Of a stretch of 64,000 nucleotides of DNA, positions 53,875 through 64,000 are shown piece by piece. Positions within the stretch are counted from its first letter, which is position 1; every line of letters starts with the position of its first letter. The position numbers and the translations under genes are program-made. The stretch is from positions 19,632,391 through 19,696,390 of the forward strand of contig NC_085862.1 of the NCBI RefSeq assembly GCF_034702125.1, in the 5' to 3' direction. The notes under the pieces were generated by a model that did no database searches, was not told where the DNA came from, and was given only the letters and a program-made list of their open reading frames with translations. This stretch comes from Engraulis encrasicolus (lineage: Eukaryota > Chordata > Actinopteri > Clupeiformes > Engraulidae).

Positions 53875-54013
53875 ATGGGTGATTTGGTCGACTCAAAAGA
53901 GATTAAAAAGACTTCCGTCGTTCCAACGATTAAGTCCTTTGAGCACTATGATTTCAACAGGGCTAAAATCTCCTCGAGCCTCACATGGCTGGCTTCCAAA
54001 GCCTATGGGGCAG
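53875..54013 (+). CDS. camsap2: Calmodulin-regulated spectrin-associated protein 2, coding exon 1
   Basis: Encodes residues 1-46, MGDLVDSKEIKKTSVVP..., ending LTWLASKAYGA plus one base. Human CAMSAP2 begins MGDAADPREMRKTFIVPAIK, so the match is clear. CAMSAP2 binds and stabilises non-centrosomal microtubule minus ends (known). An in-frame TGA at 53827 precedes the ATG with no other ATG between. Donor CAG|GTAGGT. The calponin-homology and CKK domains would be encoded beyond the window. Fish often have two paralogues, and I cannot say which this is. Confidence 0.9.
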
Positions 54014-55734
54014 GTAGGTGGCGTCTTTTCTTATTATTCCAACCTTTCATTTTATCCTAGCCGGGAGACACCGTTATTTGATGATACTCGACTCTTTCTT
54101 ATCAATGACCACATTGCCTCTTTGCAGCTCTGACAGCTTTGTCATAGCCAGCCTTTCTATTAGGCTACGCAAATAATACATAAATAGCCTACCATGGATG
54201 TTGTCTGAAATAATCAGCAGGGCCTTGTTTTATATCTTTCAGGCTGGAGCCTATAACACAGTAATTAATATTCTTGAATAGTGAATACTGCAGTGTAGTG
54301 AGCTAGGGGTCAGTTAATTGTATCCTCTAATCTGCTTTTCATTTCTAATTGCGGACAGTGACGGGGATAATCACATTGGGAATCTAATGCTCAGCACTCC
54401 ACATTTCATCCTACTGTATGCTTGGAATTAGAAAGCCTAGAAAGGCCATTGACTGGCACTGAGCTTATGGTGGTGGCCACGCTTTTTTACCTCTAAACAC
54501 AGCTGTGTTTGGTTGGAATCCCCTTTAAAAGATAAAGGGATGTAAGGTTGATTTATCTTATTTATTTCTTAATTGAAAATAAATGATGAATTGAAAAAAG
54601 ATCTAAGACTTATAGAAAAAGCACCCTTCAGCCTGAGAGCATGACATCATCAGTTGTGAGTCAATGTGGTCGCCTACTGACTCTGTCCTACTGTACATGT
54701 TTTCCCCATCACATCATAGTGATCCATCTTACAGTGTCTACTGTACCCCTACTGAAATACACTCCTCCACATCAATTCTCATTTCTTTAATCATGATTAG
54801 GACACAGCTGTACTAGTATATGACTGCATGTCCGATCCTTGAGTACAACATTGCAGAGGGTCCAGTAATTTTATGCACAACTCATTGAGCCTGGCCAATG
54901 TTATACTTGGACCTCTGTGCAATAGCATTTGAACCAGCACACCAAACGTGAGTAACGCATAGAATAGAATAAAACAGAATAGAATACAATTTAATAGAAC
55001 CGAATAGAATGCCTCTTATTAGTTCTTTGTATGCATAATAATAATGTACTGACTGCATTGACATACTGTCAATGACTGACTGTGATAGAATACGCTCACT
55101 CATCCTTGCAACATATGGCAAATCAATGTCATTTTGCTGTCGTCATCTTTTTTATTAAACGTCACCATATAAATAGTTGTATGCTGTTTCAAGTTTTTAG
55201 CAGGTTGTTGCTCTCACTCGCACACCCACACACACACACACACTGAGGGTAAGAACAATGTAATAACGTCACAAAGACCTGGCATATAGTGGGATGTGGG
55301 CGTACTATGTAAGAGTATTCCTTTGTGCTTCCCAGGCCCTTAAGCAGAAATAGTGGGCTGTAGTGAGGACGTATGATAATCTGTGTGATTCATAGTTGTA
55401 AACCCACACACATATAACCACAGGGTTAACCATACGGTTTACCAAGTGCATGCAACCACTGTTCCATTTTTACACCTGCGTGTGAACTTAAACGATACAG
55501 GTTGGTGAAATCATGAGGTAGACAGTATGCTATTGAGGATGGTATTGATCATTTAAAAGTCTTAAACTTCAAAACATCCAGTCCAGTATCATGACCTGAA
55601 TAAATAAGAATCTTCATGAACTAATTATTTTCAGTCTTTTAAAAGCCTTGCTTGTGATTAGTCCTCTGCCGTGTGAGCTTCTTTTGTTGGCCATGTGTAA
55701 GATATGGCAAACAAAGAGATGCAGAGATATACAG

Positions 55735-56120
55735 ATCTACAAGGCAGTGAGCATACGTATGTGAGCTCCGTGTATTCTCCTGTGGTCCAGCCCCTCTCAA
55801 ACCTGTGAGGTGGTGTGCATATGAGAACCCCATATGCTCTCCTGGGGTGCACCCACTTTCAGACCTGTGCAGCCCCCTTTCAGGCAATGTGCAGACGAGA
55901 GCTCTGGAATACTCCCCTGTGGTGCTGCAGCCCTGCAAGGCAGTGAGCATATGTGGGAGCCCCTTACTGTATACTCTCCTGTGATGCATCTTCTCTCGGA
56001 CCTGTAAGGTGATGAGAATATGTGAGTTCCAGATGCAGTAAGGTGGTATATAGTAGTAAGTGCAGTAAGCCAGTGTGCATAGCAAAGACCTGTGTAGTCT
56101 CCTGGGGTGCATCCCCTCAC
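55735..56120. repeat. ~65-bp degenerate minisatellite
   Basis: Six units with GTGAGCATATG, CTCTCCTGGGGTGCA and ACCTGTGAGGTGG-type segments. The 157-codon minus-strand open frame across it is a repeat artefact. Confidence 0.75.
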
Positions 56121-56182
56121 CTGCTGCAGGGGAATCTGTTGTTCATGGCCCAAGACAGACAGCCGGTCGTCCCAACAGGCCT

Positions 56183-56185
<3 letters not shown>

Positions 56186-56242
<57 letters not shown>
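56186..56242. repeat. (GT)n microsatellite
   Basis: About 28 units, flanked by the inverted words AGGCCTAC and GTAGGCCT. Confidence 0.95.
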
Positions 56243-56244
<2 letters not shown>

Positions 56245-57460
56245 GCCTGTGGCATGTTGCAAGATATCCACATCTTTGTATTGCTTGAGGATGCTAGACC
56301 CAGTAGATCCTTTTGTTAAGAGTACAAGACTACAGTATATTCAACATGTGTAGCTGCTCAAATTGGTCTTATTACAGATTTGATATGTCAAAATAAAACG
56401 GGTTAAATGTTCACTGGATTCAGATTTCCAAATAACTGCATCACATGGATTGTAATACAGTAGTATATCAAATGTTACGCTGATGCTCCTTTTGTACACT
56501 TTGTTAAATGTAAACAATGCTTGTTTCTGTCCTCTTCTAATTCACTATACAGTAGACCCAGTATTTGCTGTGTTTATATTGGGTGGAAAGAGGCACGTAT
56601 AACCACACTCTGCAAGGCTACACCAGAAGAGAGGGATGAGCTTATCATACAGATGCAGGTGTTTAATAGCTCCATCTAGCACCACTGAGTCAGCACAGCA
56701 TAAAATACCCTATGGAGCTCCGCATAGCCTTCTGGAATACCAACAAGGTTCCACAAATGTCTCTCTGCTCAATAAATCAGCTCGTTGCCGTAATTGGTGT
56801 TCTCAGTTTCTTGCTCTGGTGCACACTATTTAACACTGAAGTGCTGTATTCATGCTCTTATGTTTATCTCATGTGCCGTCTTGTGTTCGGAAAAGTGCAT
56901 AAAAATGGAACTCGTTTGGGCTCAGATGAACTGACAACATTTTAATTCCGCTTCCACTTTAAAGAATTTAGCTTCCATTTCATTTCAAGTCCTTTCTAAA
57001 CTTACATTTGCTACTATGAAGTTGATGAATAGCTGTAACATTTTGTACATGTTTTAACAATCTACATAATCAGTGACTGGTAGTCTGTAGGTTGAAGATA
57101 AAATATTTGGTTTTGGAAAGGACATCCATTATCTAAATTATGTAATTCACTTTTGCCTTACTTGGCAGTTTTATAAAGATAGATTTAGTCAAATCTGCAA
57201 GCGTCGCCTGCCTCTCTGGTGTATGAATTATTGAGGCAGGAGAGTGAATAATGAATTTGAGTTTCTGCTGCTGCGAGTGCCTCACCTCGCTTCACCGTAT
57301 GAGGGATGTCCCCTCCTGAGCTCCTGATGTCCCTCTCAGACCTCTTCATGTCCCCTCCTGATGTGCTGAGCTCTTGCTGCCACTCCCCTCTACATGCGGG
57401 CATCCTTGAGGATGTCTTGCAGGGACGATGACTATACCTTATTGTATGCATTGTGTAGAG

Positions 57461-57808
57461 CAGGGCTATTCAAATGGCGGCCCTGGGGCCAGATGCGGCC
57501 CTTGGATGGCAAGGTTCTGGCCCCCCACAAGCCCCTTGAAATACAGAATCGTTTTATCGGAATTTAGAGATAAAAGTATGGGTCCTGTATCGAGCTGAAA
57601 CGGGACATGGGATGTGAAAATGCAGGAAATTACATCTAAGAAATGCAACATTTTCTGGAGAAGGCCCCCCAGACCCCCCAACTCAATGAAGTGTCCCGTA
57701 TTTATTTCATTGACAGTCGGCAACCATAAAACATGCGTGTAGTTCGGCCCCTTTACTGTGGGGAATTTGAAAAACTGGCCCTCGTTGACATTTAATTGAA
57801 TACCCCTG
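57461..57808. mobile_element. hAT-type MITE
   Basis: Ends CAGGGCTATTCAA and, inverted, CAGGGGTATTCAA. 8-bp duplication GTGTAGAG / GTGTACAG. Confidence 0.8.
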
Positions 57809-58680
57809 GTGTACAGAGATGTGCTGAACCTACTGTGTGATTAGGTTTTGTCCATATGGCTAAAAAGATGGTCACCATGTAGTATTTCTCCATTTTCTGC
57901 AATATTGATTTCTCTTGTGCTAATAGTTGGAGATCATCTGCAGTGAAACAGCATGGAAATGCACAAACGCATATCTCACTTACAGGCTGTCATATTAGTA
58001 ACCTTTTTGCCAACAATAACGTAGACGTTCAACATGAATTTTGTTGCTCAAACTCTATTTTTGTTCTTCATTCACTTCCACAAAAATGGGGGTGGAAATG
58101 GGTGAATGTCGGAATGATGATTGAATGATTGAATGCAGTATGTATTCAATATGTAGTACAAGGCTGATTATCGTGATGGACACTGATGTTATCACAGATA
58201 GCAATTTTGAAGCAATACATTACCCAGCCCTACCTGCAATTGATATTTAAAGTTTAAACACTATACAGTAGATCTCTATCTTCCAAAGTATCTGTACAAT
58301 CAATCAGCCAATCTCCTGTCAGCACTCCCTTGTGGTTGCCATGGCATCCTGACCGGTCCAGACAGACATGTTTTTGATGAGATCAGCACGGCCCAGGTGT
58401 AAATTGGGAGGGAAGGCAGGATGGGGCTGACATCAGGACATGCATGTGGGCGATGTGGCTGACATTAAGACATACAGGTGGGCGTTTTATTCATCTCAAT
58501 AAGAGGCGTGACAGTGATGCAGTGAGGAGAGAGAAAACAGGAATGTTGCCATCACATCTTGACAAGACTGCGTTGATATAAGTTTGCAGAGCCAGCTATT
58601 TAAGTTTAATGCCAAACCATCACGCCCCTACCCTACCACATCCATGCACAGCACAGACATGCATGCACACATGCAGACAA

Positions 58681-58682
<2 letters not shown>

Positions 58683-58735
<53 letters not shown>
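58683..58735. repeat. (CA)n microsatellite
   Basis: About 25 units. Confidence 0.95.
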
Positions 58736-58737
<2 letters not shown>

Positions 58738-59422
58738 AGGGGGTCTCATTAGGAGTATTTCCCCATCTTCAATGTGAGAGAGGGGAAGCCGCACGGCGCC
58801 CCCTCAGATATATGTGGAAGCACAGCACACACGCACAGCACAGCACAGCACAGTAGCACAGCAGCATGGCAAGCCTGTAGCCAACTTCAGATGATTTATT
58901 TAGGCTGTGAAGGGGAACTCTGCTAGCTGTCAGCCTCTCATCGTCAGCTCTGCAGAAGAGTAAGGGGAAGGCGACTGGTGGGGGGCAGTAAGGGATGCGG
59001 CTCCGAATCCTCTCGGCGGTATTGATTCTTCTCACTTCATCTCCACCATGTATTGATGTTTGCCAGTGCAGCGCTACTGTAAGGGCGCTCTGGGCAACAT
59101 AAGAGAGGCATGGGCAGCAGTTCATCTCCAAAATGTTTCTTAGTCTTCTTGCGTTTCAGTTTTTAGTTTCATCATTCCTTCGCATTAAATGGCCTATTAA
59201 ATGTTGTTATTGATTCGCTCACACATGCTGTGGGGATGAGGGAGAGATGCTGGGTGACATCTGCATGTCTTTCAGAGGTCATCATGCAAATAATAATTTC
59301 ATTCTTTGACCTATTCCTGGTAGGAGGACAAAGGCACTGTACACAAGCATGTCTATTCTCAGGCTCATAATTCTCATTTACTTAGACTACTAAATATACT
59401 TACCGTACTTAATGCTGTAACT

Positions 59423-59613
59423 CAGTGGTGTAGTTACTTTTTTATGGTGGGTATACTGTATGCGTGAGCATTTTTTGAAGTGGGTATACTGTATATATCT
59501 GTGCTATTCAAAATAATGGATCAATCAATTTTAAGTGGGTACTGAAATCCCTGATATTTAGAAGTGGGTATACTTACTCCGTATACCTGCGTTCTACGTA
59601 GACTACACCACTG
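59423..59613. mobile_element. MITE with CAGTGGTGTAGT ends
   Basis: Inverted ends, GTGGGTATAC repeats inside, and a weak 8-bp flank match CTGTAACT / TTGTCACT. Confidence 0.6.
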
Positions 59614-59759
59614 TTGTCACTGGTGTGGTGTGTATTCTCTGTTGCATAGTGTCTGTCTGTCTGTGCTCCTGGGTAAGGGCTCCAGTCTGATACTGTCTCT
59701 TGGCTGCAGCCCTCATGGCATTGGTCCTCTTTGGCAGGCGACCCCATAATACAGCACAG

Positions 59760-62461
59760 TAGGGCTGGGCAATATGGCGATATATATCGTTATCGTGATA
59801 TAAAAGTGTATATCGTGACCTTTCTCCTATATCGTTTATATCGTGATGGTAATTTTATCAATTTTATACAATTGAATATCATTTAATTACATTTCATGTT
59901 GTCACAATACACACTATAAGTTAATGTAACTGTAACAGGGATTAAAGTTTTCCGTCGCTATGACGGATTTCCGTCAACTGGATTTTCGTTTGGACGGATT
60001 TCCGTCCTTATAATACATGTCAATTAATTTACAATTTTTACTTTCCAACTGAACTCAAATCGAGAGCACTCCTGGTCATGAGAAGGGGAGGAAAGGTGTG
60101 TTTGGTGTACGGATTTAGTTATACACGCCACCACCGGTGGTGTCATACAACAGATTCACTCAGTAGTTTTGAGCCATCGTCTTCCGTGTTCCAAAAAAAA
60201 AAGTACCGCTACACGAGCGGTCAACAATTCAGTTGCGGCGCAGCGCGAGAGATTAAAAAAAACAAATAGCCAACATTGTTGCTGATGGCAGAAAAGACAA
60301 TAAGTGTAATACTATGTCTTTAAAGTGCAATGACAATCATTTAACGAGTTGGACTGATGTTCCAATATGGGCTATAATAATGCATAGGCTATGCATGGAA
60401 TGCATAGCTGGAAGAAGGTAGGACACGTTTCCATTATCATTGCACCTGCCGTGGCGGATAGTTAGAAAAAAGAATAGTTTACTTCGACTGCGCATGGTGT
60501 CCTTTTCATGAAGGGTTTTCCTTTTAAGCATTGTGACTTTTACTAACATTATTCATAGCCCCAATGGAACGGCTATCATTGGCAGCTAGCTAGGATATAC
60601 CATGCGTAATACCATGCGTTTCATCCTCAAAGTTTAGCGCGTTTGACTAGCTACGTGTAGAACTAGCTCTAGTTGTCTTTCTGACAATTTACAGTCTCAT
60701 CTGTAATCATAGCATATTCACTTTGTTGTTGCCGATATATATTTAAGAAATAAGTTAAAAATGGGTTGCATTTTACAGGGGTCTCGGAGGCTATCCCTGG
60801 CAGAGCCAATTTTTATGTCTTGTTCTGGGAAGCAGTGTTCTGATGGGTGGACTCATGGTCAATAAATGCCGTTTCGGTGTTTGTTTCACTTTCAAGGCTT
60901 GTTGTAGGCTACTGTGTGATGCTATTTCTGCTAACTGGAATAGTGTGCAGCAACAGTTGTGTGTGTGCTTGTTTTTGAGTTGCTCAACGTCTGTGCGCAT
61001 CTTCTCGGACTATACGCTTCGTTTGAGTTCAGTTATTTGCGCACTGCGCACTCAGGACTGATAGGTGGGTGATTTGTCTTGATTCGAGTGGAAAGTTACG
61101 CGACAAGCTTGGGAAAGTGTGTTACTTTCGTTAAACGATAGACGTATGTCTGTGACTGTGTCGTGTCTGCTTGGGTCGTGTCAGCTTGTAGGAGAGAACA
61201 CGGGTGCGTGTAGGAATCGGGGACGTTTTTTAAACCAATGGTAAGCGTGTGCCTGTCACCGCACATCGAGAAGCAAAAAAGTACCGGTAGCCATAGGTTT
61301 TCAAAACGGTAGAACACAAGAGGTAGACTACCGCACCCTGTTTGTAAACGTCAACGTCAAGTTATTTGTAACAGGATGAATAGTGAAAAACATGCAAAAT
61401 AACCAACAACTAGTTTTCTCCCTCTGATTGCTATGACCAGTGCATTATTTTTTAAATGTCAGAAATACTGCAAGCAATGCGCACCAGTGCTTTCACCAGA
61501 ACAGTTGCCCATTCTGATGGGAAAGACAAAATATAGCCTACTACTACTACTAAAAAAAAAAAACATAATGGGATCACTGTATCAACGCATTGCAATTCCA
61601 AGTCAATAATTCTGTGATATCAGCTAGACCATTTTTAAGCAACACTCATTGTGAATCCATTCTGCATAATGTTGTGAACAATTCATAAACAATGGCTAGA
61701 AATAAGAGGAAATAACCAAAACATGCCCCAAATTGCAGTTCAATGTTTGCAGTCTGATATATCCTTTATCCCTCCATTCTCGGCCAGTTCTAGTCAATCT
61801 GGTGGCCTTGGCCTGCCCCCTCTCCCTCTTTCCTTTTTCTTGTATTTAGAAATTGGCATCTGTAAACATAGCATTGTAGGCCTACATCTGATTGAGCACA
61901 TCTGATCTAGTACCTACAGGTACATTCATACTGAGAGTGTATACAGGCCTACTGAGTGTATAATGAATATTCATTGTTAATGTGAAGTGTACAGTTTTAT
62001 GTTGGTTGAAGTTCTGATTTTGTGGCACTTTCTGGTATTACTGGCGCCCTCAAGACATAGGTCTATTTTGCTCTAGGCGACTGCCCTGTCTGCCTATGCC
62101 TAGTGCTGGCTCTGGCACCATTCCTTGCATAAAACCAGTGTATGTTTCGTTATGAGGGCAAAGCCTGGCTACATTGGTTTTCTTAGGGTTACGGAGTGAT
62201 ACTCGATCGGGTGCCTAACCGGTAAAAAAGTTCAGTCAGATGACTTTTTTTTGCTTTAATCCCTGCTGTAAGATAAAATAAAAATATAAAAAAGATCCAT
62301 TTTAAAGAAAGGTTGTTTTGCGACATGAAAAAATAAAGAGCAAATAAAGAGAATAACTGAAAACGCATGTAATTGTGCTATATCGTGATATATATCATTA
62401 TCGTGATATAAAGTAATCCATATCGTGATATTGTTTTTTTTCTCCATATCGCCCAGCCCTA
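59760..62461. mobile_element. 2.7-kb hAT-type element, no transposase
   Basis: Ends TAGGGCTGGGC ... GCCCAGCCCTA with subterminal ATATCGTGATATA repeats on both sides. Perfect 8-bp duplication CAGCACAG (59752-59759 and 62462-62469). The longest interior open frame is about 70 codons, so it is non-autonomous. Confidence 0.85.
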
Positions 62462-62519
62462 CAGCACAGTAGCTCAGTGTAGTTCAGCTGTGCAGGTGAA
62501 AGACATGGACTATGACCTT

Positions 62520-63020
62520 CCCCTCTGCAGCCCCTCTAGCTGGCAAGCCAGCCAGGGTCAGCCAGTCTACTATCCAACCAATGAGGCTCACCAACCCCCC
62601 CCCCCAAGCCAGTCAACTAGCATCCCCACTAACCATCCAGTCCAGATCTCGGTTCAGCTGCATGGCTGTATGACCTTCCCATCTGTTGCACTGCCAGCCA
62701 GCAAGCCAGCACCAACCAGTCAATTCCAGCCAATCAACATTAGCTACCCCACTAGGCAGCCAAACAGTATCCCCCACCAGCCCCCCAACCAGCATCACTC
62801 ATCCCCATACCAAGCCTAGCAATATCAACCATCACAGCATCTAGCCAGCCAACCACCATATAATTTCAGCCTGCCAATCAGCATCTCCTATCCTTCCAGC
62901 CAACCAGCATCAGAGATCCCAGTGGTCAACCAACCAGCAGTTGCTATCCTTCTAATCTAGCCAGCCAACCAACATCTATACTAGCCAGCCAATCAGCATC
63001 ATCTGGGCTCAGCCAGCCCT
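62520..63020. repeat. CCAGCCAACCAGCATC-type minisatellite
   Basis: Degenerate 15-20 bp units run through the whole stretch. The open frames across it are not convincing genes. Confidence 0.75.
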
Positions 63021-64000
63021 GAACCTGGCCTCAGTCTGTGTCAACTTGATGTGACATTGGCTTTCTTTAGGAGAAAAAAAACAGCAGTCAGTGCCATAGT
63101 TTCTACATTCTAAATGTTCTGGTGATGACAATTGCTCCAGCTGGCTTTTCATCACAGTGAGTGGATCTAGTATTACTAAAGAAAAACTTGCAAATATGAT
63201 AATGCAATTACAGCCTATTGAGAATTTGTAGTGTTATCATGGATCGTGATGACCTGTGGTTTGTTTATCATCTTTCTTGTCTTTGCCATCTTTCCTCACT
63301 CTTTCATTCATAGAGATGAACAATGACCCCGTTGGTCTGGTTCCCATGTGTGGAAATACCACAGTGTTTCATTAAATTGGCACATCATGACCATTCCACC
63401 TTTTGTTCTCACTCTCATACACAATACAGTCATGACCCACTAAAACGGCACCCATGGCAGGATCACATCCATTGTCCCTGTTTAGCTGTGAAATATACAT
63501 ATACGGTGAACTTGTTCTCATGCTTACAAAGTTTAGTACAAGTATAGAAAAGGTGATGTAAAATCACATGTATGGCACTGTTTTTCTGTCTCTCTCATGA
63601 CCAGGTAGGGATGGTTTGTGTTATTATAACTGAAAACTACTGGCTCCTGTTGTTCTTTATAGGACAAGACTACACACCGACGAAGGTTTATACAACCTAC
63701 CCATTGTATTATTTTCATAGTAAAATCTAAAGAAAAGTTATAACTTGAGTGCAGTCCATATATCTCATCAATTAGAACAAGAATACAAAAAAAAATAGTT
63801 CACTGCAACAGTTCTACCATAGAAGACTCGATTGACAAATAAGATGAAAGTGAGGTACTGTCTCGTCTTCCTACCAGGACTTTACGCCACAGCTTACATT
63901 TCTACCATAGAAGACTCAATAGGCAAAAATGAAATGAAATGTATTTATTGATACACAGGGAGGCAACATTTCTCTTTGGCGCAGGTCCCCGACCTGCAGA

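Larger units (their letters stand above)
54014..64000 (+). other. camsap2: camsap2 intron 1 (continues past window)
   Basis: No further camsap2 exon was recognised. The sequence is AT-rich with the repeats listed separately. I see no convincing gene in 54014-55600, 56250-57450, 57810-59400 or 63020-64000. Confidence 0.75.

Noticed and set aside
55639..56112. 157-codon minus-strand open frame
   Set aside because: Lies across a degenerate ~65-bp minisatellite and repeats itself.
62490..62819. 109-codon plus-strand open frame rich in Pro/Gln/Ser
   Set aside because: Runs through a CCAGCCAACCAGC minisatellite, with no splice or homology support for a camsap2 exon.

Overview
This is nuclear DNA of a ray-finned (teleost-type) fish. 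The genes are split by short exons, introns are full of long (CA)n, (GA)n and (GCAC)n tracts and small hAT and TTAA-type transposons, and three vertebrate genes keep the order and orientation known from human 1q32.1 (KIF14, DDX59, CAMSAP2). I cannot name the species.

Layout. Bases 1-8025 are a young LTR retrotransposon without a recognisable gag or pol. Its 5' LTR is cut by the window edge, and its two visible LTR copies look identical over 452 bp. It sits in an intron of KIF14 in antisense orientation, 77 bp beyond a KIF14 splice donor. KIF14 then runs on the minus strand from its start codon at 42525 down to 8103. I could thread 28 coding exons in one continuous reading frame of 1541 codons. 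The last exons lie outside the window, to the left. Bases 43.2-43.4 kb hold the KIF14 promoter and a probable non-coding first exon. Bases 43.4-45.2 kb are an inverted-repeat-bounded block carrying eight copies of a ~140 bp satellite. DDX59 follows on the minus strand (52697 down to 45391; seven coding exons, 636 aa, complete). CAMSAP2 starts on the plus strand at 53875. Only its first coding exon is present, and 54014-64000 is its first intron, which holds a 2.7 kb hAT-type element among other repeats.

Function. KIF14 is a mitotic and cytokinetic kinesin, DDX59 a zinc-finger HIT plus DEAD-box RNA helicase, and CAMSAP2 a microtubule minus-end binder. They are neighbours by conserved synteny, and nothing here suggests an operon-like functional link. 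DDX59 and CAMSAP2 are head to head, with about 1.2 kb between start codons, and may share a promoter region.

Most unusual observation. Exon borders in KIF14 and DDX59, meaning the last or first 20-100 bp of an exon together with its splice site, recur as diverged copies in the adjacent introns, often inside or beside (CA)n tracts. I see this for about eleven KIF14 exons and four or five DDX59 exons. The clearest case is KIF14 exon 27, where its donor is repeated in 42-bp units that stay in frame. A candidate hammerhead-ribozyme fold inside a DDX59 intron is a second point of interest.
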